NCBI RefSeq assembly: GCF_000718095.1
Contig: NZ_JOEI01000014.1
Coordinates: forward strand, 214,256-278,255
Source: Streptomyces scopuliridis RB72
GTDB taxonomy: Bacteria > Actinomycetota > Actinomycetes > Streptomycetales > Streptomycetaceae
Direction: 5' to 3'
Length of the DNA stretch: 64,000 nucleotides
Part shown: in pieces, positions 43,723 to 52,139 of the stretch
How positions within the stretch are numbered: the first letter of the stretch is position 1
Layout: each line of letters begins with the position of its first letter
The notes under the pieces: model-generated
Database searches by the model: none
What the model saw: the letters and a program-made list of their open reading frames with translations, nothing else
Told to the model about the DNA's origin: nothing
Translations under genes and position numbers: made by a program

Positions 43723-44433
43723 CTAGTACCAGTTGTTGGCCTGCCAGAACGACCAGGCGCCGCAGGGGCTGCCGTACCGGCCGTCCATGTAGTTCAGGCC
43801 CCACTTGATCTGTGTGGCCGGGTTGGTCTGCCAGTCGGCGCCGGCCGAGGACATCTTGGAGCCGGGAAGCGCCTGCACGAGACCGTAGGCACCGGAAGAC
43901 GCGTTCTGCGCCCGGTAGTTCCAGGTGGACTCGTGGTTCACGATGTTGCTGAAGCACTGGAACTGGTCCGCGGGGACCATCTGCCGCGCTATCGCCTTGA
44001 CCTCGGCGACGGTGTACGAGGCCTGCGCGGGGAAGGACGAGGCCGAAGCCGAGGCGGAACGGACCTCGTCACGGCTCGCGCGCTCCTCGGCCTCCTTGGC
44101 CTTGCGCTCGCGCTCGGCCGCGTCGTCGGCGGCCTCCTTCTTCGCCTTGGCGTCCTTGGCAGCCTGGATACGGGCCGCTTCCTCCGCTGACTTCTTGGCG
44201 GTCGCGTCGGCGGCGGCGGCCTGTACGTCGGCCTGCTGCGTCAGCGACGCGGTCTGCACCTGGGCCTGCTGGCCCGCGGGGATGTCAGCGAGGAGCGTCA
44301 TGTCGGCTGCGGTCGCCTCGAAATTGTCGTCCGAGACCTGGGGGTCGCCCGAGGCAACACCCACGACAGCGCCGACGGTGGTGACCGCAGTGGCAGATGC
44401 CACGGCGAATCCCCGGACCGAGATCCGGCTCAC
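43723..44433 (-). CDS. secreted lytic transglycosylase-like protein
   Basis: A 236-aa secreted protein: signal peptide (VRGFAVASATAVTTVGAVVGVASG), a long Ala/Lys/Glu-rich coiled-coil stretch (VQAAAADATAKKSAEEAARIQAAKDAKAKKEAADDAAERERKAKEAEE), then an SLT-like lysozyme domain (QCFSNIVNHESTWNYRAQNASSGAYGLVQALPGSKM, catalytic Glu in NHESTW; KWGLNYMDGRYGSPCGAWSFWQANNWY). This is the small Streptomyces peptidoglycan-hydrolase type. GTG 44433 follows GGAAGG; an ATG at 44460 is possible. Preceded by a long untranslated leader. Confidence 0.88.
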   Translation of the reverse strand: MSRISVRGFAVASATAVTTVGAVVGVASGDPQVSDDNFEATAADMTLLADIPAGQQAQVQTASLTQQADVQAAAADATAKKSAEEAARIQAAKDAKAKKEAADDAAERERKAKEAEERASRDEVRSASASASSFPAQASYTVAEVKAIARQMVPADQFQCFSNIVNHESTWNYRAQNASSGAYGLVQALPGSKMSSAGADWQTNPATQIKWGLNYMDGRYGSPCGAWSFWQANNWY

Positions 44434-44821
44434 ACGGTGTCCTTCCAGCATCATCCGCACACGTGACCTCGCGGACGCAATCGTGCCCCTGGCACTGGTC
44501 TCCGTACTGCGGGGTCACGGGAGACACGGGCCCGGTGGGCAACCCCCCTGCGGGGACTGCCGCGTGGTGCGCGGGCGGCATACGGCGGCAGTTGTTGAGT
44601 TGTGTGGTGCCGCATCTCTGGAGATGCGCGTGTGCCGCATGCGGGGCCTGACGGAAGCAAGACTCTGCCGGAAGGTAACGGCGGGAGGCAATTCTTCGTT
44701 GCGTGGGAAAGCTCACACCCTGTTCGCCCCGGAAGAATCACGGAAATAGCGGCGCGACACAGCGCCGCCCGGCTAAGCTGCTGCGCTTTCGCCGGGCGGC
44801 GCCAAGTGTGGTGATACGGGG
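44434..44821. other. long gene-free leader region upstream of the transglycosylase-like gene
   Basis: About 390 bases with no gene between the transglycosylase-like gene and the phoH gene end. It contains several short hairpins (for example CGCATCTCCAGAGATGCG near 44612-44629, and GGTCACGGGAGAC/GTCTCCCGTGACC region near 44512-44525). Length and structure would allow a cis-acting RNA, and c-di-AMP (ydaO) riboswitches do control cell-wall hydrolases in Streptomyces, but I could not find the conserved ydaO core motifs, so no riboswitch is claimed. Confidence 0.4.
44762..44802 (-). terminator. terminator after phoH
   Basis: A perfect 12-bp stem (GCGCCGCCCGGC, 44762-44773, with 44791-44802) just downstream of the phoH stop codon on the minus strand. 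Confidence 0.75.
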
Positions 44822-46153
44822 TTAGATCTGACCGTCCTCCAGCATTTCGGTCACAAGCGCCGCGATCGGTGAACGCTCGGAGCGGGTGAGCGTGACATGC
44901 GCGAAGAGCGGATGCCCCTTGAGTTTCTCGACGACGGCGACAATTCCGTCGTAACGCCCCACCCGGAGATTGTCGCGCTGGGCGACATCATGCGTGAGCA
45001 CCACCCGGGAGTTCGCCCCGATACGGGACAGAACGGTCAGCAATACGTTCCGTTCCAGGGACTGGGCCTCGTCGACGATGACGAACGCGTCGTGCAGGGA
45101 CCGGCCGCGGATATGCGTGAGCGGCAGCACTTCGAGCATGCCGCGCCCCAGCACCTCCTCGATGACCTCACGGCCGGCGACCGCGGAGAGCGTGTCGAAG
45201 ACGGCCTGCGCCCACGGGCTCATCTTCTCGGCCTCGGTGCCGGGCAGATAGCCCAGCTCCTGCCCGCCGACCGCGTACAACGGCCGGAAGACCATCACCT
45301 TCTGATGCTGCCGGCGCTCCAGGACCGCCTCCAGCCCCGCGCAGAGGGCCAGCGCCGACTTGCCGGTGCCCGCCCGGCCGCCCATCGACACGATGCCGAT
45401 GTCCTGGTCGAGGAGGAGATCGAGCGCGATGCGCTGCTCGGCGCTGCGGCCATGGATCCCGAAGGCCTCGCGGTCCCCGCGGACGAGCCGGACCTGGCCC
45501 TCCGCGGTGATCCGGCCGAGCGCCTTGCCGCGCTCGGACTGGAGCACCAGACCCGTGTGCACGGGCAGGTCACTCACCTCGGGCACATAGAGGGAGTCCT
45601 CGGTGAACAGAAGGTCCACCTGATCCGCGGCGAGGGACAGCTCGCTCATCCCCGTCCAGCCGGAGGAACTGGAGGATTCGGTGATGGCGAGCTCGGCGCG
45701 GTACTCCTCGGCGAGAAGCCCGACCGATGACGCCTTGATACGCAGCGGCAGATCCTTGGAGACGACCGTGACGTCGTACCCCTCGGCCTGCAGATTGCGG
45801 GCCACCGCGAGAATCCGTGAGTCGTTGTCCCCCAAGCGGAAGCCGGCGGGCAGGATGCCGGGATCAGAGTGGTTGAGCTCGACGCGCAGCGTGCCTCCCA
45901 GGTCGCCCAGGGGGATGGGGGCATCGAGACGGCCGTACCGGATGCGGAAGTCGTCGAGCAGGCGCAGCGCCTGCCGGGCGAAGTAGCCGAGCTCCGGGTG
46001 GTGCCTCTTGGCCTCCAACTCCGTGATCACCACGATCGGGAGCACCACTTCGTGCTCGTCGAAGCGGGACATGGCGTTCGGATCGGCCAGCAGGACGCTG
46101 GTGTCGAGAACGTAGGTGCGCCTGTCGGGCATGCGGCGCTTTGTGCTGGTCAC
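44822..46153 (-). CDS. phoH: PIN-PhoH fusion protein, PhoH-type NTPase
   Basis: A 443-aa protein with an N-terminal PIN-type nuclease domain ([17 protein letters not shown], then [15 protein letters not shown] and [15 protein letters not shown], acidic residues kept) followed by a PhoH NTPase domain: Walker [30 protein letters not shown], Walker [14 protein letters not shown], and [15 protein letters not shown]. Such proteins are linked to RNA metabolism. Starts GTG 46156, GTG 46153 and ATG 46132 are all possible; the common Streptomyces form begins [18 protein letters not shown], i.e. 46153 or close. The open frame further upstream is Arg-rich and unlikely. Confidence 0.92.
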   Translation of the reverse strand: MTSTKRRMPDRRTYVLDTSVLLADPNAMSRFDEHEVVLPIVVITELEAKRHHPELGYFARQALRLLDDFRIRYGRLDAPIPLGDLGGTLRVELNHSDPGILPAGFRLGDNDSRILAVARNLQAEGYDVTVVSKDLPLRIKASSVGLLAEEYRAELAITESSSSSGWTGMSELSLAADQVDLLFTEDSLYVPEVSDLPVHTGLVLQSERGKALGRITAEGQVRLVRGDREAFGIHGRSAEQRIALDLLLDQDIGIVSMGGRAGTGKSALALCAGLEAVLERRQHQKVMVFRPLYAVGGQELGYLPGTEAEKMSPWAQAVFDTLSAVAGREVIEEVLGRGMLEVLPLTHIRGRSLHDAFVIVDEAQSLERNVLLTVLSRIGANSRVVLTHDVAQRDNLRVGRYDGIVAVVEKLKGHPLFAHVTLTRSERSPIAALVTEMLEDGQI

Positions 46154-46156
46154 CAC

Positions 46157-46530
46157 GGAAGGACGTACCCCCTCGGATGAGGTCGGGGTGCGACGGCGTC
46201 GCGGGCGGGTGGGCCGGGTCCTGACCCCATGCGCGGGCCGGACTCCGGCCCTCCATGTCGCCCGTACGACTCGGCGCACGGTCGTCCTGGTGCAAAGGGC
46301 CTCCCGGGCGGACGGCCCCATGCCGTCCGCTGAGATGCGACGCCCACTGACTTGTTTCGGACGTCGACCTGGGGGAGGTATTCCCTCGAACACGCGCCGC
46401 CATGCCAGGGCGTAGGGCGGACGGTGGATGAACCGTGGGTGAAGCGAGCGGGCCGGCCCGGCGGAATCGGCCGGGCACCGGGCGGCGCCGAGTGGTCGCC
46501 TCGCGGCGTCCTTACGGAAGAAGGGGGAGG
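46157..46530. other. gene-free region between phoH and uppS
   Basis: The 374 bases hold no supported gene; they contain the phoH promoter/leader and the end of the uppS transcript. Small G/C-rich dyads are present, but none stands out as a terminator. Confidence 0.4.
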
Positions 46531-47292
46531 TCAGGTCCCGTAGCGCCGGTGACGCGCGGCGTAATCGCGCAGTGCTCGCAGAAAGTCGACTTTACGGAAG
46601 GCCGGCCAGAAGACTTCGCAGAAGTAGTACTCCGAATGGGCGCTCTGCCAGAGCATGAAGCCGGAGAGACGCTGCTCGCCGCTGGTGCGGATGACCAGAT
46701 CCGGGTCCGGCTGGCCGCGCGTGTAGAGATGGGACGAGATCAGATCGACGTCGACGATCTCGGCGAGCTCCTCGAAAGAGGTTCCCTTGCTCGCGTGGTC
46801 CATCAGAAGAGAGCTGACCGCGTCCGCGATCTCCTGCCGGCCGCCGTAACCCACGGCGACATTGACGAGTATTCCCTCATTGCCGATGGTGGCCTGTTCG
46901 GCCTCCTTGAGAACGGTCTGCGTATGGGCGGGCAGCAGATCGAGCGTGCCGACGTGGTGCACCCGCCAGCGGCCGTCGGCCGCCAGATGACGGACCGCGT
47001 TCTCGACGATGGCGACGAGCGGGGTCAGTTCGTTCTCGGGACGGTCGAGATTGTCCGTGGAGAGCAGCCACAACGTGACCACCTCCACATTGGTCTCGGA
47101 GCACCAGCCCAGCAGCTCCTGGATCTTGTTGGCGCCGGCCTTGTGTCCTTGCTCGGCCGTGCCGCCGGCCGCCCGCGCCCAGCGACGGTTGCCATCGAGG
47201 ATGACTCCGATGTGCTTGGGCACCTGGGTGTGGTCGAGGCGGCCTTCCACCCGGCGTGCGTAGAGCCGATACACCAGGTCGCGCAGGTTCAC
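46531..47292 (-). CDS. uppS: isoprenyl transferase (undecaprenyl diphosphate synthase)
   Basis: A 253-aa cis-prenyltransferase making the C50/C55 lipid carrier for the cell wall. The first conserved region [14 protein letters not shown] holds the catalytic Asp; [38 protein letters not shown] and [24 protein letters not shown] are all present. GTG 47292 ([19 protein letters not shown]) follows GAGGGTGG; a GTG at 47301 is also possible. Upstream in-frame sequence is not family-like. Confidence 0.96.
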   Translation of the reverse strand: MNLRDLVYRLYARRVEGRLDHTQVPKHIGVILDGNRRWARAAGGTAEQGHKAGANKIQELLGWCSETNVEVVTLWLLSTDNLDRPENELTPLVAIVENAVRHLAADGRWRVHHVGTLDLLPAHTQTVLKEAEQATIGNEGILVNVAVGYGGRQEIADAVSSLLMDHASKGTSFEELAEIVDVDLISSHLYTRGQPDPDLVIRTSGEQRLSGFMLWQSAHSEYYFCEVFWPAFRKVDFLRALRDYAARHRRYGT

Positions 47293-47441
47293 TGAGTCCA
47301 CCCTCTCGATTCCATGGGGACCGGCGCGTCCACTGACGGGATCCTGGGGCCGGCCCGGGGACCCCGAAGCCGTCACATTACTGCGCGGGCCCCACGGTGA
47401 CCCAACCCGGTCTGTCACAAGTACGTGATAGGGAGAGAAGC

Positions 47442-48479
47442 GTGACTGATTTTCCCTCATACCTCGCAGCCGGCGACCGGTACGACTCCATGGAGTACCG
47501 GCGCAGCGGGCGCAGTGGCCTGAAACTGCCCGCGATCTCGCTCGGCCTCTGGCACAACTTCGGCGACGACCGCACCCTCGATTCACAGCGCGCGATCCTG
47601 CGCCGCGCCTTCGATCTCGGCGTCACGCACTTCGACCTGGCGAACAACTACGGTCCGCCGCCGGGATCCGCCGAGCTGAATTTCGGCAAGATCTTCGCGC
47701 AGGACTTCTCGGCCTACCGGGATGAACTCATCATTTCGACCAAGGCCGGTTATTTGATGCATCCCGGCCCTTACGGTGAATGGGGTTCCCGTAAGTATCT
47801 GCTGTCGTCGCTGGACGCGTCCCTGAAGCGGATGGGGCTCGACCATGTCGATATCTTCTACTCCCACCGATTCGACCCGAACACCCCGCTGGAAGAGACG
47901 ATGGGGGCGCTCGCGTCCGCCGTGCGGCAGGGCAAGGCGCTGTACGTCGGTGTGTCCTCGTACACCGCGGAGCAGACCGCCGAGGCGGCCGGGCTGCTGA
48001 AGGAGATGGGCGTGCCCGCGCTCATCCACCAGCCCTCGTACTCGATGATCAACCGCTGGACCGAGGACGACGGACTGCTGGACACCCTGGAGGCGGCCGG
48101 GATGGGCTGTATCTCCTTCGTGCCGCTCGCCCAGGGGCTGCTGACGAACAAGTATCTGAAGGGCATCCCGGAGGGGTCGCGGGCCACCCAGGGCAAGTCC
48201 CTGGACCCGGATCTGCTGTCGGACGAGGTCGTGCGGCGGCTGACCGGACTGAACGAGATCGCGCGGCGGCGCGGTCAGTCGCTGGCGCAGCTGGCGCTGA
48301 CGTGGGTGCTGCGCGACCCGCGGATGACGTCCGCGCTGATCGGGGCGTCGAGTACGAAGCAGCTGGAGGAGAACGTCGCGGCGCTGGCCGGGCCGAAGCT
48401 CTCCGCCGAGGAGCTGAAGGAGATCGACGGCTTCGCGGTGGACACGGCGGGGACGAACATCTGGGCCGGGCGGGGCTGA
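47442..48479 (+). CDS. aldo-keto reductase, YghZ-like (L-glyceraldehyde 3-phosphate reductase type)
   Basis: A 345-aa NADPH-dependent aldo-keto reductase of the YghZ/KvBeta-like branch. Catalytic residues are in THFDLANNYGPPPGSAE (Asp and Tyr), LIISTKAGY (Lys) and DIFYSHRFDP (His), and the cofactor-binding end is SALIGASSTKQLEEN. E. coli YghZ reduces L-glyceraldehyde 3-phosphate and methylglyoxal; the exact substrate here is not known. GTG 47442 follows GGGAGAGAAG. Divergent from uppS. Confidence 0.92.
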   Translation: MTDFPSYLAAGDRYDSMEYRRSGRSGLKLPAISLGLWHNFGDDRTLDSQRAILRRAFDLGVTHFDLANNYGPPPGSAELNFGKIFAQDFSAYRDELIISTKAGYLMHPGPYGEWGSRKYLLSSLDASLKRMGLDHVDIFYSHRFDPNTPLEETMGALASAVRQGKALYVGVSSYTAEQTAEAAGLLKEMGVPALIHQPSYSMINRWTEDDGLLDTLEAAGMGCISFVPLAQGLLTNKYLKGIPEGSRATQGKSLDPDLLSDEVVRRLTGLNEIARRRGQSLAQLALTWVLRDPRMTSALIGASSTKQLEENVAALAGPKLSAEELKEIDGFAVDTAGTNIWAGRG

Positions 48480-48491
48480 CGCAGAAAAAAA

Positions 48492-48528
48492 CGGGCCGGT
48501 CCGTGGGGGGGGGATACGGACCGGCCCG
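48492..48528 (+). terminator. terminator after the aldo-keto reductase
   Basis: A perfect 13-bp stem (CGGGCCGGTCCGT, 48492-48504, with 48516-48528), preceded by an A-run and followed by a G-run, 12 bases after the stop codon. Confidence 0.85.
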
Positions 48529-48735
48529 AGGGGGGGTTTCCACCATAACCCTTCATAACTGATGGTGGGCGCCGCGACGGGCCGTGCCGTCGCTCCGAAA
48601 ACGGCGGCCGGCCGTGTGAGGCCCGTAGTACCAGGCATTTCAGGGCTTCCGGCGTCCGCGGTGGCGAGTAGTTGCCACCCCGCGCCGTGACCCGCGGGAG
48701 CGACCTCCGTGAGGGTGCCGGCTTGACGCCGGTGC
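48529..48735. other. gene-free spacer
   Basis: No gene seen between the terminator and the tandem repeats at the end of the methyltransferase gene. Only short G/C-rich dyads are present. Confidence 0.4.
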
Positions 48736-48819
48736 CTCAGTGGCCGGGTACGGGGCCTCAGTGACCGCGCTCGGCGGCTCAGTGACAGCGCTCGGCGGCT
48801 CAGTGACCGCGTACGGGCT
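48736..48819 (-). repeat. 21-bp tandem repeat spanning the methyltransferase stop codon
   Basis: Four units of 21 bp, CTCAGTGACCGCGCTCGGCG-like, start at 48736, 48757, 48778 and 48799. The rightmost unit lies in the coding end of the methyltransferase gene, so the stop codon (TCA on the plus strand) is repeated in each unit, which looks like replication slippage extending the 3' end. Confidence 0.8.
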
Positions 48820-49582
48820 TGACCGCCTCGATGAGAAAGCGCGTCGTGGTCGCCACGAAGGGCCCCTCGGTCTCGATACGGCGATGCAGCGCCGCGAGCC
48901 GCTCGCGGTACCGCTCGACGGTGAAGCCGGGCACCATCCAGATCACCTTGCGCAGGAAGTAGACGACGGCCCCGATGTCGCGGAACTCCGTACGGAGGGA
49001 GGCCGTGCGCAGATCGACCACCTCCAGGCCCGCCGCCCCGGCCGCCTCCCCGGCCCGCTCGGGGTCGCGGGCGGCCCGTGCCTCCGGCGGCCGCGGCCCC
49101 AGGAAGTACTCGACGAGTTCGAAGACGCTGGCCGGGCCGACCTCCTGGGAGAAGTAACGGCCGCCGGGGCGCAGCACCCGCGCGATCTCCTCCCACCAGG
49201 CGTGTACGGGGTGGCGGCTGACGACCAGATCGAAGGCGTCGTCCGCGAAGGGCAGCGGCGGCTCGTCCGGGTCGGCGACGACCGCGACGCCGAGCGGGTG
49301 CAGCAGGGCGGTGGCCCGGGCCACGTTCGGCGGCCAGGACTCGGTGGCCACGGTGAGCGGCGGGAGCTTCGGTACGGACGCGAGGACCTCACCGCCACCG
49401 GTCTGGATGTCCAGGGCGGCGGTGGCGCGGGACATCCTGTCCGCCATCGACCGGGCGTAGCCCCAGGAGGGGCGCTCCTCGGTGGCCCGGCCGTCCAGCC
49501 AGGAGAAGTCCCAGCCGTCGACGGAGACGGCCCCGGCCTCGGCGATCAGCTCTTCGAAGGTGCGGGAGTGGGTGTGCGGCAT
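48800..49582 (-). CDS. class I SAM-dependent methyltransferase
   Basis: A 260-aa methyltransferase. The SAM fold is visible: ALDIQTGGGEVLASVP (motif I, with the Asp in LDIQTGGGE), VAVVADPDEPPLPFADDAFDLVVSRHPVHAWWEEIARVLRPGGRYFSQEVGP (motifs II-III), and C-terminal IRKVIWMVPGFTVERYRERLAALHRRIE. The pattern matches the UbiE/Trm-like type that methylates small molecules, and the VVSRHPVHAWWEEI segment is common in rRNA-methyltransferase-like Streptomyces proteins; substrate unknown. ATG 49582 is preceded by a weak purine run. The 3' end carries the 21-bp tandem repeats. Confidence 0.88.
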   Translation of the reverse strand: MPHTHSRTFEELIAEAGAVSVDGWDFSWLDGRATEERPSWGYARSMADRMSRATAALDIQTGGGEVLASVPKLPPLTVATESWPPNVARATALLHPLGVAVVADPDEPPLPFADDAFDLVVSRHPVHAWWEEIARVLRPGGRYFSQEVGPASVFELVEYFLGPRPPEARAARDPERAGEAAGAAGLEVVDLRTASLRTEFRDIGAVVYFLRKVIWMVPGFTVERYRERLAALHRRIETEGPFVATTTRFLIEAVKPVRGH

Positions 49583-49643
49583 GGGGTGATCGTGGCAGCG
49601 GCGCCTTGGGCCCGCGAACGCTTTTCGGGCCGGAGGGTCGTAG

Positions 49644-49691
49644 GTCGTACGGGTCCTCTGTCGTACGGGTTCTCTGTCGTACGGGTTCTCT
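49644..49691 (-). repeat. 16-bp tandem repeat at the 3' end of the prepilin peptidase gene
   Basis: Three units of GTCGTACGGGTTCTCT (the first with one C instead of T) fill 49644-49691, starting at the stop codon and extending downstream on the minus strand. Confidence 0.75.
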
Positions 49692-50689
49692 TACGCGCCG
49701 GCGAGAGCGCCGAGGACGATGCCGGTCAGGGCGCCGACGATCATGAAGGGACCGAAGGGGAACGCGGACTTGCGCCCGGCCCGGCGCAGCAGAATGAGCC
49801 CGAACCCGTAGAGCGAGCCCATCAGGAACCCGGCGAAGGCCCCGACGAACAGGACGAGCCAGCCGTACCAGCCGAGCACTACGCCGAGCGAGAGGGCGAG
49901 CTTGACGTCGCCGAAGCCCAGGCCGTTCGGGTTGATCAGGAACAGCACGAAGTAGCAGGCACCGAGGGCGAGTCCGCCGAGCAGCGCGGTCGGCCACGAG
50001 CCGCCGGGGCCCGTGCCGTCGTTGCCGCCGCCTCCGCCGCCGGGAAGCAGTGCGGCCAGCCCGAGCAGTACGACGGCCGCCGCCGCGAGCGGCAGGGTCA
50101 GCCGGTCCGGCAGCCGGTGGACGGCGCGGTCGACGAGGGCCAGCAGCACCGCGAAGGGCGTGAGCAGCAGCCATACGGCGAGTTCGGGGCGGGGGCCGGT
50201 GGCGGCGGCGAGGACCGCGCAGACGAGGGCGGTGAGGAGAGGGACGAGGGGGGAGGGCGCGTAGCGGACGCGGGCACTGGACGCGCCGGCTGCCGCGCTC
50301 GCGGAACCGGCCGCTGTGCCGGTCTCGGAGCCGGCCGCTGTGCCGGTCGCGGAACCGGTCTCGGGACCGGCCGCCGTATCGGTCGCCGTACCGACGGGGT
50401 CGGTGGCGGCGCTCGCTGGACCGGCGGCTGCGTGGCCGGTGCCGACGCCAGGGCTTTTGACGTCGGCACCGGAGCTTTCCGCCGTACCGGACCGCGCGGC
50501 AGCCGCGCAGCCCGTACACCTCGCGACGCCGAGCCACCCGCCGGCGGGCCCCGTGATCGGGTGTCCGGCCGGGCAGCTGTCCCGCCACGGGTCCTCCGGC
50601 TCGACGGAGAGCCGGTAGGCGGCACGCGGCAGGAGCAGTCCGGTGGCCGTACCCCAGAGCGCGGCGACGACGATCAGCGTGGCGTACAC
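49691..50689 (-). CDS. A24-family prepilin peptidase
   Basis: A 332-aa membrane protease that cleaves class III (Flp-type) prepilins. The aspartic pair is in LALVDRAVHRLPD and in GFGDVKLALSLGVVLGWYG (GxGD motif), with about seven membrane segments in the C-terminal half. Unusually, residues 60-135 are a low-complexity run of Ala/Gly/Thr/Ser (GTAAGSETGTAAGSASAAAG), inserted between the first membrane region and the catalytic part; a Cys-rich piece CTGCAAAA precedes it. GTG 50689 (VYATLIVVAALWG) is the start. It is the only prepilin peptidase here and can serve both the Flp pilin and the pilin-like toxin. Confidence 0.85.
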   Translation of the reverse strand: MYATLIVVAALWGTATGLLLPRAAYRLSVEPEDPWRDSCPAGHPITGPAGGWLGVARCTGCAAAARSGTAESSGADVKSPGVGTGHAAAGPASAATDPVGTATDTAAGPETGSATGTAAGSETGTAAGSASAAAGASSARVRYAPSPLVPLLTALVCAVLAAATGPRPELAVWLLLTPFAVLLALVDRAVHRLPDRLTLPLAAAAVVLLGLAALLPGGGGGGNDGTGPGGSWPTALLGGLALGACYFVLFLINPNGLGFGDVKLALSLGVVLGWYGWLVLFVGAFAGFLMGSLYGFGLILLRRAGRKSAFPFGPFMIVGALTGIVLGALAGA

Positions 50690-50815
50690 ACCACCGACCC
50701 TAGGGCGCGCCGCCGGGCCCGGTCATGGGTCCAGGGGCCCACTCTCCGCGCCTCAGGGCCCATCCCCGGCCCTCCGGCGCGTAGGGCGGGACTCCGGGCG
50801 CTACGGTCTACGGCC

Positions 50816-51187
50816 ATGGGCACTTGGCGTAACGGCACAGGGCAGTTGACGGTCGCGGGGCAGGACGTTCCGGTGGCGCTGGAGATCGCCGCGTCGTACG
50901 GGACTCGGCGGCGCGGGCTGCTCGGACGCGACAGGATAGCGGGCGCGCTGCTGATCACCCCGTGCAACAGCGTGCACACCTTCAGGATGCGCTTCACCAT
51001 CGATGTGGCGTATCTGGACAAGGAGTTGAAGGTCATCGACGTCCACACGCTGAAGCCGGGCCGGCTCCCCCTGCCGCGCTGGCGGGCCCGCCATGTGCTG
51101 GAGGCGGAGGGCGGGGCGATGGAGCGGTGGGGGCTGCGGCCCGGGGTGCGGCTGAGTGTGAGCGTGGACGCGGAGCGCGCTACGTGA
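50816..51187 (+). CDS. DUF192 protein
   Basis: A 123-aa protein with the DUF192 core: LEIAASYGTRRRGLLGRDRIAGALLITPCNSVHTFRMRFTIDVAYLDKELKVIDVHTLKPGRLPLPRWRARHVLEAEGGAM, where the CNSVHTFRMRF block is the conserved region. The fold is a small beta-barrel; archaeal and bacterial members are of unknown biochemical role. ATG 50816 (MGTWRNGTGQL) gives the family N-terminus. It lies in the middle of the prepilin/toxin region and overlaps the convergent lipoprotein gene end by eight bases. Confidence 0.88.
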   Translation: MGTWRNGTGQLTVAGQDVPVALEIAASYGTRRRGLLGRDRIAGALLITPCNSVHTFRMRFTIDVAYLDKELKVIDVHTLKPGRLPLPRWRARHVLEAEGGAMERWGLRPGVRLSVSVDAERAT

Positions 51188-52139
51188 GTTTGGCGGCCTG
51201 GGCGGCGAGCAGGGCGGGCGGCAGCTGCGGGGTCGCGCCGTTCTCGAAGTTCGCGGTGTAGAACGTGGCTACCGTGCCGCCCACCCGTACGAGATGGAAG
51301 ACGAGCGGGACCGGATCACCCTCGAAGTCCCCCGTCAGCTGATAGGCGAGCGCGTCGTCCCCCGCCTTGACCGGGCTCAACGGCTTCACGCCCGTGTACT
51401 TCGAGGGGCCGTCACCACCGGAGGCCGTAAAGCCGTCCGCACACGCCGTGACGGCGGCCCGCAGCCGGTTGAACAGGGTGCTCGCGTCCCGCACGCCGTG
51501 GGTGGTGAGGAATTCGGAGACGGCGGGGCGGTCGTTCTCGGGGCCGACGAGCTGGCGGTACGCGACGGCCTTTCCGAGGGGTTCCGGTTTGCCGTTGAGC
51601 ACGGCGGTGAGGGGCAGGCACTCGCTCCTGTCGGCGGTCTCGCCCCCGGGCGGCGGGGCGTCCATCGGACCGGACGTGAAGCCGGACACATCGCCGTCGG
51701 CGAGGACCGCCCGGTCCAACTCGCCCTGCGTGAGGACCTTTCCGTCGCTCGCCCCGATGCCGGTGAGGTCCGGGCGGGGAGTTGCCGCGAGTGAAGGTGC
51801 GGCGGGCGAGGGGGTGGCCGACGAGGCGGCGGGGGGTGAGGTGGCCGGGGGCGGGGTGGCCGGGGGCGGGGTGGCCGGGGCCTCGCTGCCGGCTTCCTTC
51901 GCGTCGCTGTGTTCCCCGCCTCCGCAGGCGCCCATGAGGCCGAGCGCGAGTGCGGCGGTCACGGCGGACAGGGCCACACGCCGTGCCGTTCCCGGTGTGT
52001 CCGGCCCCCGTGTGTCCGGCCCCCGTGTGTAAAGCCCCTGTGTGCGAGGCACGGGTGTGTGAAGCCCGGGTGTGTGAGGCCCGGGTGTGTGAGGCCCGGG
52101 TGTGGCCGGGCCCTGCCTGTCTTCGGCGCGTGTGCTCAT
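51180..52139 (-). CDS. lipoprotein with pentapeptide repeats before the signal peptide
   Basis: A 319-aa protein. Residues 12-51 are eight tandem pentapeptides of the form HTPGP/DTRGP; only then comes a signal peptide (RRVALSAVTAALALGLMGACGGG) with a lipobox ending LMGAC, followed by a Pro/Ala/Thr-rich linker and a 180-residue mixed domain (LTGIGASDGKVLTQGELDRAVL...VATFYTANFENGATP). I do not recognise the domain. ATG 52139 overlaps the stop of the gene before it by four bases (ATGA), which supports this start over one nearer the signal peptide. The unusual long basic-repeat N-region ahead of the lipobox is odd and could be tolerated or functional. Confidence 0.8.
   Translation of the reverse strand: MSTRAEDRQGPATPGPHTPGPHTPGLHTPVPRTQGLYTRGPDTRGPDTPGTARRVALSAVTAALALGLMGACGGGEHSDAKEAGSEAPATPPPATPPPATSPPAASSATPSPAAPSLAATPRPDLTGIGASDGKVLTQGELDRAVLADGDVSGFTSGPMDAPPPGGETADRSECLPLTAVLNGKPEPLGKAVAYRQLVGPENDRPAVSEFLTTHGVRDASTLFNRLRAAVTACADGFTASGGDGPSKYTGVKPLSPVKAGDDALAYQLTGDFEGDPVPLVFHLVRVGGTVATFYTANFENGATPQLPPALLAAQAAKLT
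51987..52106 (-). repeat. eight 15-bp tandem repeats coding for pentapeptides
   Basis: The 120 bases encode ATPGP, HTPGP, HTPGL, HTPVP, RTQGL, YTRGP, DTRGP and DTPGT in succession. The 15-bp unit keeps the reading frame, so length can vary without breaking the gene. Confidence 0.85.

Noticed and set aside
44434..44821. c-di-AMP (ydaO) riboswitch in front of the transglycosylase-like gene
   Set aside because: Expected from knowledge of Streptomyces wall hydrolases, but I could not find the conserved core sequences.
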